A stretch of DNA of 64,000 bases, from contig JAQNBH010000012.1 in NCBI GenBank assembly GCA_028752905.1, forward strand, positions 29,211,816 through 29,275,815, read 5' to 3'. Source of the stretch: Cladorhizidae sp. MBARI D1340-BT2 (lineage: Eukaryota; Porifera; Demospongiae; Poecilosclerida; Cladorhizidae). Both the position numbers and the translations under genes were made by a program. This document shows, in pieces, positions 22,625 through 33,289 of the stretch. The notes under the pieces are model-generated. The model was not told the origin of the DNA. It ran no database searches and saw only the letters and a program-made list of their open reading frames with translations. Every line of letters starts with the position of its first letter. Position 1 is the first letter of the stretch.

Positions 22625-25249
22625 TTAATGAGCCCAATTGGCACCAAAGTGCCGAGTCGGTGATTATCATGAAAGTTAGAGACTGCCGCAGGTGGGCATT
22701 TTATAATGGTAATTTGGCATACACTTTGCACTGCCCTCTGGTAGTAGGAACATCAGAATAGCTTGTAGGCTTTAGGCTTTGGAAGATATGCAGAGATTTA
22801 GCTCTTCCTTGGCACATGCTAGACAGTCTATTGGTGTGCTTTTAGCATCAGTTATAAGAAAATAGCTGTTGAAAACTGAGCAGCTTCTTCACAAGTAATG
22901 CCCCAGTGCACAGACATCATCATTGCTTGTAAGTGTGGATAGCTGAGTGTCTGTAGCGGGCCATAGAAGGGATGGTGAATGTATTGCAGGACAGAACGTG
23001 GGAGAGAGTTGTTTGTGAACATCTCCTCTACAAACCTGTCTAGTCACCAGCATTGGAAGAAACAATGAGTTTCTAGCATGAGGAGACGTAGACACAACAG
23101 GACTGAAGCTGAGCCAATGAGGCCAGAGAACAAACCGCTTAGCGCACACTCCGTCTGCTTAGTTGAAACTTGAAAAGTGGATGTTAAAAATCAAGTGACC
23201 CCTGTCGGATCTTGCCGAGTCAGCACACTATGTTGGTGATGTCAAGGTTTCCTGTATCACTCCTTGACTTGCAGCAATAGCGGTTGCTTGTAGCTGCTGC
23301 TTGGTCACTGTTAGGCTTCCATCTCTGCACCAACAGGAAGCTGCACTCCACTCTCACCAGCATGCTCCATGCTGGCCTGCCTCAAAAGCGATAGACCAGC
23401 TTACAATTTGTACGTTTAATTATTACTTTTAAATACTTTGTGTAGTATACTAGACACTTCCTGTAGTATACTAGGTACTTCCTTAGAGGTGATCATCTAC
23501 TGAACAACCAGCTTTTACGGTATGCTGCTAGTGAGCGAGTTAGTGAAGTTACACATGGGTTGAGGTGGCCACTGCACCGCGTTGTGGTTAGTGAAGTTAC
23601 ACCAAGTTATTAGTACTGAGGCGGCACTGCATGTGTTAAACACTTATGCTTCTGTTGAGTGATTGAAGTTATACGAGGTAACATCAAGTTGCACTTATGA
23701 AGAAGGCACTTCAATCTCGGTAGTTGCTGCCAGTGTGTGGTATGCAGCGAACATGTTGTATGCTAGCAATCTCTCCTGAAGAAAATGAAAAAACCCTGAG
23801 CCAATAGGATCCCACTGTTCTTTTATCTGTAATAGACGCTGATAGTTGCCACCATAGTATTTATTCTGCCAATTCAGCCAATCTCTGCATAGGTGCATTC
23901 TCTCTTGTGTGTATGTGTCAAAGTGCATAGGACAAAATGTTGAAACCCGCCATTGATAATTTACATGGTAAAGGGTCATCAACTTGGTGTGGTCAACGTG
24001 GGTACAATCTTATCCTTTCTTTTTCGAGCAGTCAATCAATTGTTGTATTTCCTCCATTAGTAACTGCCCCCCAATTGTGACCACGTATCTCCGTCCCATA
24101 TTGTTTATAGTAACCACCCCCCAATTGTAACTGGCAGAGGCAAATGGCAATGAGACATGCCTAAATTATTAATTGCTAGGCTTATAAACAGAACTGAAGA
24201 AGGGGGCGACTCTGGGGAAATATTTTTGAGACACTTGAACTCTTTCGCAACTGAAATCAATAGCAATCCTCCCTTCCAATAGTGATCGCAGGAATAGTGA
24301 TCGCAGGTAGATTGGATGGAAGTAAATAGTAGAGTAAGCACAGTTCCTATTAGAGAATATACGGTAGTTGTTTATATTATATAAACACTTGGTCTTGTTT
24401 TGTGTGTGTGTGTATGTTGTGTGTGTGTCGGTGGCTCAAGTATGATGCACAAATAATGCCCTGGGGGCAATCATCACCATGCATCTGCATTGGAGCGTAA
24501 ACAATCACTACGCACACGCCAGCATGCTGCTACCAAGCTGGAGCAGCCGCCACAGAACACCCAAATTCCCGGGAGGAGTGTGGGAAAAGGATTGAAGAGT
24601 GAGTCCCTACTAGTGGCAGCAAACAATGGCATCGTGTAGATAGGTCGAAAGCAGGAAACCTTTGAACAGGTCCAACACAACAAGGTGAGAGGTGAAGTCC
24701 CTGATGTAATAGTATGAAGAGTGGAGTGGACATGCTAGGAGAGAGCAGGAAAGCCGAGCAGCAATATTGAGCTTGTCTGATGAAATGTCTGATGAAATGT
24801 CTGATGAAATGAGATGACTCTCCCACTCTCTTCTCTCGTGGTATTAAATTGTATACAACAAGCTTTGATCTCCATTTCTACTGCACTTTAGCCAAAAGGG
24901 AAAAGGGAACTGGTCCTAGTGTGCAGAGACTAGTTCTTGTTGATGTCCCAGCAAGCAGAACCCTCCCCCCTAGTCCTAGTAGAGAGATAGCCCTAATGGA
25001 GGGATAGCTTAGGTACACACACCACACGAGCCCTCACTCTAGCAGAGGGATGTCCCAGGACAGTGCCTGGATACTTGTCTAGCTCTGGACTGGTGATTAG
25101 ATTCTAATCAAGACAAGTTATGTGTTTGATTTCTTTTTCCAGACTCCTCAAGAATGCTTCTTGTATGTCTGAGTATGGGATTGCAGTGGTGCATGGGGAG
25201 TGGCTTGAATCCACTTGTTGCCCTTCAATAGTGAATCCTTGAGGTCCAG
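22625..25249. other. Unique DNA, no gene recognised
   Basis: Holds dispersed repeat copy B (23185-23400) and a GGTAAAGGGTCATC element-end motif near 23967. A short triplication of GATGAAATGTCT lies near 24778-24810. No convincing exon. Confidence 0.5.
23185..23400. repeat. Dispersed repeat, copy B
   Basis: Diverged copy of 17525-17710; the shared block is AGCTGCACTCCACTCTCACC followed by AGCATGCTC. Confidence 0.6.
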
Positions 25250-25512
25250 GTAAGCTACTGCTGCTGCTACTACTACTACTACTGCTACTACTGCTACTAC
25301 TACTGCTACTGCTACTGCTGATACTACCACTGATGGTGCTGCTACTACTACTACTGCTGCTACTACTAGTACTACTACTACCCACTACTATTACTGATGC
25401 TGCTGCTAACTATTACCGACTACTGATTCTACTACTGATGCTACTACTACTACTACTGATGCTACTACTACTACTACTGATGTTACTATTGCTGCTGCTG
25501 CTACTACTCCAA
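25250..25512. repeat. (CTA/CTG)n trinucleotide microsatellite
   Basis: TACTACTGCTACTACTGCTG-type triplets. The minus strand reads as a poly-Ser run and the plus strand as a poly-Leu run in open frames. Both are by-products of the triplet period. Confidence 0.95.
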
Positions 25513-25924
25513 CCAGAAGTAGTTGTCTGCAGTGAGCACATGACTTGCCTACCAACTAGTGCATGTTCAAATACAACACTAGATCTCTTCTTTTATCAGC
25601 TCCTAAAAAGCGTGCCATCCCTTATCAAAGGTGCTGGTATATAGGCACATGTATATAGGCACATGTGTATAAGCCAATCACTTTTGATATTTCGTGGTCA
25701 CAGGAATGCTTGTCCACAGGCACCTTTGAACTTTGCATGATTGTCGCTCACCACATGCACTACACATGTTGGGCACATGGAGGAAGCCACTCCCAATAGC
25801 GTCAGCACCCCGCCCTCTCCATGATGTGCTGTGTAATACTCCATTCTCCCTCTGTCTGTGCACTTGGGTTGGATTCCTGGAGGTCCATGTGTAGTAGAGA
25901 ATATGAGCATGCTTGTGGAATGTC

Positions 25925-26262
25925 AGATATACAGCAATGAGCTTGTATATCTTGAATATGCAACAATATTCAACAGTGAGCTTGTATATTTTAAGTATGC
26001 AACAGTGAGCTTGTATATCTTGAGTATGCAACAGTGAGCTTGTATATCTTGAGTATGCAACAGTGAACTTGAATATGAAACTGCGAGCTTGTATATTTTA
26101 AGTATGCAACAATGAGCTTGTATATCTTGAATACGCAACATTGAGCTTGTATATTTTAGTGTGCAGCAGTGAGCTAGTATACCTTGAGTGAGCTTATATA
26201 GTAAAAGTGACCTTGTATATCTTAAGTGGGCTTGAATATCTTGAGTATGCAACATTGAGCTT
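25925..26262. repeat. ~29-bp minisatellite (GAGCTTGTATATCTTGAGTA)
   Basis: About 11 imperfect units of GAGCTTGTATATCTTGAGTA followed by TGCAACAGT. Unit length varies from 27 to 40 bp because of indels. Confidence 0.92.
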
Positions 26263-26264
26263 GT

Positions 26265-28110
26265 AATCTTGAGAATACTGAAGCATTGGTCCTCCCAGCT
26301 AGCTCTGGTGGTTTGATCCCAGCCCTGCTGTGAACCCAGCTGGTGTACATAGTTAGGATCAAATTTCTCATCCAAATTGCTTTTTAACGGTGATAACCAA
26401 CTTCAGCCTGATCCCCACCACCACTGAGAGATCTCGTTACCCTCAAGACTATTCTGATGAAGTGACACTCTTTATTATGTGTCCTGTAATGAGCCATAGG
26501 CTGCTGAAGAATGTACAGGTGTTGCAGACGATTCCTTGAGGTATGGACACATGTATGAAGGTTATACATGGTGTATACCCATTACCACCAGGAATCACAG
26601 GGATGTCCAAGATTACACTGGCCAGGGCATCATTGCTGGCAGCAGTGGTATAGTGCATCCTTGGGCAGTGACTGTAGGCTATGGCATCTTGGTGAGCTGT
26701 AGGCCAGGGCGTCCTTGGTGGCAGTGGCTGTAGGCCAGGGCATCCTTGGACTAGGGCATCCTTGGATGATTCCAGGATGTTCAGAATGAGTAGAGTTAGT
26801 ATTGATGAGGGAAATTTTGGAACAGGCAATCCATAAAAACAAAATTATTTCGGGCATACGTACCAAATGGCCCCCTGCCCCCAACCTACTCCCAACCTAC
26901 CACAACAATCGTCCTGTAAGAAATCTGCTGAGAATATAACTGTGTGTAATGAGGGAAGTTAATAATACACACAAACATAGTGGAATGTAGCAAGGTGTAC
27001 AGGCTCAGAGTAGCAGGTGTTCCGGTAATGCTCGGTGGAGACTCCCACAAGGAGCCGCCAAGATAGCGAGTGGGTTGATTAGTAAAACCTTGGGTAAGAT
27101 TTCTTGGAAACCTTGTGGTGTAGCATGTCCCCTCCCCTCCTTGGGACGGTACCTCCGAGAGCAGTCATGACCCAATGAGTTGTTTTATATTTGGGGGGGG
27201 GGGGGGAGGGGGGTGGCAAATCATTTGTGAAATTATTGGTGGAGCAGTCTTGCCCGGGTGTTCAAGTCATTTTTAAATGGGGTACTGGAGAGGAAGGAAA
27301 ATGCTTTCATCTCGATGCGCTTGTCTTGGGATGCCAGCTACTTGGACTGTTCTCCTGTCGGTGTAGTGTCTCTTAATCTATTTACTCTAGCGTGTGTGAG
27401 GGCCGTGCTCGTGCATCCCCCCTGGTGGTGTGGACAACCCCATGGTCGACCAGGGCTGTCCAACCTTCAAGTTGTTCCTTCATTTAACCCTGCCAATGGC
27501 TAGAGTTGTAGGAGAGGGAAGCACTGGAACTGTGGACATCCCTAGTGGACCTCGGTGGTTTTTGCGCATGGTACCTGTGGACCAGCCTGGTGGGCTAAGT
27601 ATGTTCAGAAGAACTAGGTCAGCAGAGGGATGGCCGAGACATGTACCTACACCTGTAGCCATTAGCAGTGATGTGGCAGAAGTGCCCCAGGAGGAGGGAC
27701 AGGGAGCGCGGGATTTTTGGTACGCAAATGAACCACTGTCCGGGAGGAAGGGGAACAGAATGAAGCACATGCTCCACTCTATCTGGTGAAGGTGTTATTC
27801 CTTTTGTGAATGTCTACTTCCACACTCTACCCTACGCTAGCTGCTTTAGCTCAGTGTAGTCGGGACAGCCGCGTCGCCCTGGGCAGCCCAACTGTAATCT
27901 TCCTATCACAGTTGACCCTGGAGCCAAAATCAGACACACTCTTACGTCTATGTTCCCTCTAGTCGAACACCGTCTAGCCCTTAGCTAGCTGCTTATGAGA
28001 ATAGGTGTAAATAAGGCACAACGAGGTGTGTCGTCCTTTCACAATAATACAACTCGGTAATACTCAAAAGTACAGTTCTCAATACAGTTCTCAATACATA
28101 CTTACAACTT
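26265..28110. other. Mostly unique DNA, no firm gene
   Basis: Includes repeated GGCATCCTTGG/GGCATCNTTGG words near 26620-26765 and a 14-nt G run at 27193-27206. The possible exon at 27512-27785 is described separately. Confidence 0.45.
27512..27785 (+). other. Possible exon upstream of the SH3 gene
   Basis: One frame is open from a candidate acceptor (GTTGTAG, ending at 27511) to a candidate donor (ATCTG|GTGAAG, GT at 27786). It includes VGEGSTGTVDIPSGPRW and ARDFWYANEPLSGRKG. It is on the same strand as the SH3 gene 3.4 kb downstream. Its exit phase (2) does not match that gene's first exon (phase 1), so at least one more exon would be needed between them. No domain recognised; weak. Confidence 0.2.
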
Positions 28111-28114
28111 CAGT

Positions 28115-28190
28115 TCTAGTATATATATATTATATATATATGTATATATATATTATATATAATATATATATATATATAATATATATTTTT
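28115..28190. repeat. (TA)n microsatellite
   Basis: About 75 bp of TATATATA with occasional ATTA/ATGTA interruptions. Confidence 0.93.
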
Positions 28191-28924
28191 GTCAAAATTT
28201 TATGTTTTTCTGTCTATTGATGATGCAGTGTTGGAACTAGTCCTTGGAGGGTTGAGGCAGCTTGCTTTGTGGACCTGCCATAAAGCAACTGACAGCTAAA
28301 CTAACTCGATTAGGAGCAGAATAGATCCAAGCTAGGAATGGGTGCAAGGGTCACTGTAGTCATCTGGAGAAGGTGTGCACTTGGCTACTAATTAGCATTA
28401 AATAATGACATCCATTCTTCAGGTACATGTGTGTGGCATGGAATATCTGGCCGAGCCTAGGCTGGGATCTCCTGTGATTGATTGATCAGGTTGTGCCGGG
28501 AGTGCTTTGATGTTATGAATGGCCGTGATTGTTAGCGGCCTCTCGGGGGGTTTCATCTGAAGACCTGCTGGGTCCCCTTTCTACTGGGACTTCATGGTTG
28601 TGTAGCTAAGCAGGCCGTAATCAGGCCGCTTGATTGACAGCTTGTTGGGGTGTTTGTGCGTCTTCCTTCCTAAACAAATCTGTGTGGGGTATGTGTGTGT
28701 GTGTGTGATTGTTAGTGTGCCTTGGCACTGGAGGCTGCTGGAAATGAATTCTGTTCTAAGCTGAAGTGTCTCTGCCAAGGTCTTGATCAGCTTCAGCCCT
28801 TTTTAGCACTCACAGTAAATAGTCTTGTGCATATTCATCTCCCGTCTACATGAGTCTTCTCTCTTTTGGTTCTTCTGATGCTTCTGTACTCAATTCATAT
28901 TCTGTCTTGTCTTCCCATCATTGA

Positions 28925-29012
28925 GAGCTCTCTCCTCTACTGACTATGCAGCCAGTTCTCTCTCCTCTACTGACTGTGCAGCCAGTTCTCTCTCCTCTAC
29001 TGACTGTGCAGA
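28925..29012 (-). repeat. Third locus of the AACTGGCTGCA satellite, inverted
   Basis: CTCTCCTCTACTGACTGTGC followed by AGCCAGTTCTCT, repeated about 2.5 times. Its reverse complement is the unit of 5803-8202. Confidence 0.9.
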
Positions 29013-29593
29013 ACCCAGCTGTCAAATCCAAGCCGAACCAGCTGTCATATCCTAGCCCAGAACCCAGCTCTCTTATAATGGCCCAGAACTCAGCTGTCAT
29101 ATCGTTGCTGGGCTCAGGAAGGTGAATGTCTACGCAGGACTGGCAGTGTAGAGACACAGAGTCTGCCATTGTGTGTGCTGCTTAGCTTTCACGCCACTTA
29201 ATTACTCTGTGGGATGGGGCTGTTTGTAAAACCCGACTAGACTACTATGACAGCGAAGGTGCCATTCCATTCTAGAACCTCTCGATACCAGATGTGGTTG
29301 GGACAAAAGTTCTCTCGAGAATCATGCCGTTATTAACTGGCAGGCCGACAAGTTTGTAAGAGAAAGGGGGTTTAGCAAGTGATGTGATAGATTTGCATTG
29401 AGGTGTTTGCGTAGTGTTACAAGCTTACATTAATACTCCCACTTCCCTGAACTCAAAGAAACCAAATGCCCAATTATTTCCACCCTCGGCTCGATATGTT
29501 CCTGTGGGGGTCAACTCGAGCGTTTTCTGCGTGTTTTGTCTTTTCAGCCTATGCAGTGCAAGTGTTGTTAAGTTGAGCGATTCATCTTTGTAA

Positions 29594-29828
29594 GGTGTCC
29601 CATGGTACAATAGCTTTGGTAAAGGTTGTCTATTCATGGTGGAAGTGTATTGCCGCATGTGGGCCGAGGTGAGGTCCTCCGCATGTTTGAGACCGTACGG
29701 CAGTGCACAGTCCCCCGTGTTCGTGGATAATCCAAGAATCATTTACGGGTGCCTAAACTTTGGAATTTCTTGCCCATCTAATGCTAGGGCAAGGGTCGGT
29801 AACAACTTTGAACTTTGGACCTACGCTG
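29594..29828 (+). other. Candidate upstream exon of the SH3 gene
   Basis: An open frame from 29594 (first ATG at 29636) reaches a good donor, CTACGCTG|GTGAGC, with GT at 29829. It exits in phase 1, and the SH3 exon at 31164 enters in phase 1, so the join would give G|GT as a glycine codon and keep the frame. Visible residues include SPVFVDNPRIIYGCLNFG and NNFELWTYAG. No strong acceptor lies directly upstream in frame, so it could be a first coding exon or chance. An overlapping minus-strand open frame (29425-29742) competes with it. Confidence 0.28.
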
Positions 29829-30265
29829 GTGAGCGAGGGTTTGTGTATATGCCGCAGGACTTGTCTGAGGCAACTGAGACTCCCGTGTGTGTGTGTGTGT
29901 GTGGGTTTGGCCTACTTAAGACAAGGCTGGGAAATTGGGGGAGACGAGGTTGAGCGGAGGGTTGGCGTAGACGGGAAACAGCCACCGAGGGAGATCTGGG
30001 AAGGAGATAGAGAGTGGCCGATGAGACGGGGGAGGAGTGGGAGAGGATCGGCTGCCAGTATTGAAGTCAGGGTGTGGGAGGTTTCCATCATTCACGCTAA
30101 CTCACCACATGTCTAGAGTGTCAGCCATCGTGTTGGACACGCCCTGTTCTCTCACCTATGCATAGCCATGTAGTAGATGTCATTGCTGGTAGTAGTGGAC
30201 TGGGTGCCTGTTCTTGCATTACATGTACGTATGTGTGATGAGATCATCCACATTGTCAGATTGCT

Positions 30266-30655
30266 TCCGCCCTAACCCTAGCCACTGCCCTGGCCTTAAC
30301 CCTAGCCACTGCCCTGGCCCTAACCCTAGCCACTGCCCTGGCCCTAACCCTAGCCACTGCCCTGGCCCTAACCCTAGCCACTGCCCTGGCCCTAACCCTA
30401 GCCACTGCCCTGGCACTAACCCTAGCCATTGACCTGGCCCTAACACTAGCCACTGCCCTGGCCCTAACACTAGCCACTGCCCTGGCCCTAACACTAGCCA
30501 CTGCCCTGGCCCTAACACTAGCCACTGCCCTGGCCCTAACCCTAGCCACTGCCCTGGCCCTAACCCTAGCCACTGCCCTGGCCCTAACCCTAGCCACTGC
30601 CCTGGCCCTAACCCTAGCCCTAGCCACTGCCCTGCCCCTAACCCTAGCAGAATAC
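30266..30655. repeat. 24-bp minisatellite (CACTGCCCTGGCCCTAACCC)
   Basis: About 16 units of CACTGCCCTGGCCCTAACCC plus TAGC, with a run of AACACTAGC variants in the middle. 24 bp is a multiple of 3, so frames stay open on both strands. It shares the CCCTAACCCTAG vocabulary of the other telomere-like arrays. Confidence 0.97.
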
Positions 30656-30799
30656 CTAATCCAGCACTTGGTAGATTTGTCCAGTAGTGATGATGCCATC
30701 ATGATGTAAAGCTAATATTGACGATGTCATCATGATGTATGAAGTTAGGATTCTGGACCTTCATGCACGCAATATTGCAGTCTTTATTAGAGAGAAATG

Positions 30800-30945
30800 T
30801 ATAGGGGAGAGGAGGGGGGGGGGCACAGAGGAGAGGGAGAGGGGTGTGTAGAGGACAGGTGTGTGGGTATGAAGGGGAGGGTGTGGGGGGGGGGATGCAG
30901 GAGAGGGGGGTTAGGGGATGAGGGGAGGGGGCGGGTGGAGGAAGT
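30800..30945. repeat. Purine-rich GAGGGG tract
   Basis: About 145 bp of nearly all purine on the + strand (GGAGAGGAGGGGGGGGGGCA and similar), directly upstream of the SH3 exon. It has potential for triplex or quadruplex structure. Confidence 0.85.
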
Positions 30946-31163
30946 GCGAGATAAAGATATGTTGACACATATATTCCCCCTTCCTCATTAGCTCTTGAAC
31001 CTTGACCTTCATTGTGTATGTGTGCACTGGCCCGTGCCTGCTAAGACAAACATTGTGATGATCCAAATATCCATTTAGGAAGCAAAGCAGATTATTTAGA
31101 AACAATTCATTAGTTGAGAATGCTTTTGATGTTTCTCTTCGTGCATGTGTGTCTTCCTTACAG

Positions 31164-32972
31164 GTTCCAAACCGACACCTAGTTCCAAGTACGGGAATGG
31201 GAATGTAGGAGTAGTGAGCTCCAATGGTCGAATTGTGAACCCATTCCAGAATTCCACCAATTCAAACTCCCAATCCAACACCAAGCAGACCGTGCCTCAG
31301 GTCATCAGCATACCCCATTCCAATTCAGACCTCCCGAGTGGCAGGAAGATGATCGTGCTGCAAGAGTACCAACCAGGTGCGGGGGACACCAAGGGGATAT
31401 TTGTGCGGCGAGGCGAGACTGTGATGGTTATCAGCCAAGACCAGAACCTGGCGCACATCAGAAATGAGAGGAACAAAGAGGGTTATGTTCCATCCACTTA
31501 CCTCGTGGCCCCGTACTCGACGATGCGGTCACGGGCTAAGTACTCCGCAGGAGGTCCTCTCAGGCACGTGGCCAGTGGCTCAAACATTGAAGGCATGGAC
31601 CCTCCCCGCTCGTCGGGTTCTCCTCATGTCATCCCCATGTACCAAAGCAAATCCGGGGGCAAGCCACGGAATTATTCCACGCCTGACAGCAACCGGCAGC
31701 GCTCGAACACCAGCAGCTGCACCTCACGTCGAGTTCGCTCTCCGCAGGATTTGAGCTACGGTCAAGGCTCCGCCGTGCAGGGACAGAACTCGGCCAACTC
31801 CACGTACGATCAGAAGTATTCGCCCTCGACGTCCAATGGCGTGGCAAGTCTGACGGGAACCAGCTCTCCCGTGCTGCAGAGCGACGGTAGCAACCACTCG
31901 TCACTCTGCAGTATTGAGGAGGAGCGGGGAAGGATGTTGGCGGCCGAGGGAGCCCCTGTGCAGAACGGAATTAACGATAATGGCCGGGAGTCTTCTCGAA
32001 TAAGGGGGCGAGCGACTTCCGAGACTAATATTTCTTACACGAAGCACAACGTATCACATCTACCGCAGTCCAGCGATCAGCTACCCCGCCCTCTTCCTGA
32101 AATACTCCGCCCACTTTCTGATCATCAGCAAGAGGACTCTGTCTTCTACAACAGCGTCAACGACGATGTTCCTCCCCCGCTGCCCCCCAGGACTCTATAC
32201 AACCCTCCCCCTCCACAGTCCACAAGCGAGGGGGACCTTTACATTCCCCCGTCGGAGGAATCTCCAAGCTCGTTGGATGAGTCGAACCCTTACGCTGCCC
32301 CTGCCGATGCGATTCCTCGAATGCAGAGTCCGCACTTGGTGGGTCAGCCCCGCGGCAGATACAACGAAATGAAAGTGCGTGACGTGACATCGTCCCAAGA
32401 CAACGGAGTCTACTCGGAAGTGTTCCAAGGTAACCAGAGACCTTACCGTCATCTGAATGACAACCACGTTTCGCCAAACAGAGGGGGTGATGACCCTGAA
32501 TATTTGTGTCGTCTTAGCGATGGTGGCTCATTCCGGTCTCGTTCCTCTAGACAAAGTGGTTCGTGCGTCTCTTCTCTGCACAACCAGATGCCCGAGCCGT
32601 ACTGCACCTCCCACGAGATCATCGTGTCCCATGAAGCGGACGTGACTCTGACTGGTGGAGGAGAAGGGAAGGATTATATCCCCTACATCTCCAACCCTCC
32701 GGAGTCGGCGAACTCTGTAACCCACAGCAGTTCTGCACAGATCAGGACATTCCGCAAGAACTTATGGGGCTTGTACATCGTCATGGACAAGTTCCAATCG
32801 TGCGACGAAAATGAGGTTAGCGTTCAGGAAGGAGACCACATCTCAGTTTGGAACCAGGACGACCCGGAATGGTATTGGATCGTGAAACACGATACCAATG
32901 AGGAAGGATTCGTGCCTAGTGCGTGTCTGAAGGAGATCGTCTCAGATAACCTCAGTGAGGCCAACCAAGGCA
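31164..32972 (+). CDS. Large exon of a two-SH3-domain scaffold/adaptor protein
   Basis: Internal exon of 1,809 bp. It is bounded by acceptor CTTCCTTACAG|GTTCC (AG ends at 31163) and donor AAGGCA|GTAAGT (GT at 32973), both phase 1, so the exon is symmetric. SH3 domain 1 lies at about 31343-31510 and shows the VLQEYQPG start, an RRGETVMVI n-Src region and the EGYVPSTYL end. SH3 domain 2 lies at about 32771-32941 with VSVQEGDHISV, DDPEWYW and EGFVPSACL. Between them is a long Ser/Pro-rich linker, presumably disordered, with the class II SH3 ligand VPPPLPPRTLYNPPPP, a PRPLPEILRPL segment and tyrosine motifs (NPYAAP, GVYSEV). SH3 domains bind PxxP peptides in signalling and cytoskeletal complexes, so a cytoplasmic adaptor role is inferred. 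I cannot assign orthology. Reading through the donor reaches a stop at 33091, so a retained-intron isoform would end there. Confidence 0.88.
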
Positions 32973-33289
32973 GTAAGTGCATACATTGTCATTGTTGCTG
33001 GACTGGCAGTACCTTGTGCAAAACCTGTTCATTGTTAGTCCCAAGTGTTCTGATAGCGTTGTGGCTATCCCCACAGTATCTGCTTGTCTGAAACTGTTCA
33101 ACTACAAGAATGACATTGAGCCCCGTGAGCAAACCCTTCCTCTCCAGGTCAGGAGGAGGTCTTAGGCGTGTTTGCTGGGAGATGTCAGTTCCATACTGTT
33201 TTTAGTGATAAGTGAGAAAATAAACTGTTCAAGGTTGTTGCTTTAGTCAAGATTCCCTAACCTAGTCCCAGCTCTAGCCCTAACTCTAG

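Noticed and set aside
25104..25385. A poly-serine frame that could be taken as a low-complexity protein.
   Set aside because: Triplet microsatellite translation; the other frames and strand are open too (poly-Leu).
29425..29742. A 105-codon minus-strand frame with fairly natural composition.
   Set aside because: It has an in-frame stop just before its ATG and no recognised domain, and it overlaps a plus-strand candidate with a fitting splice donor. I could not support it as a gene.
32973..33091. Extension of the SH3 reading frame past 32972 to a stop at 33091.
   Set aside because: The extension begins exactly at a GTAAGT donor, and joining to 39994 keeps frame into a proline-rich exon. The extension is therefore intron, at most a retained-intron form.
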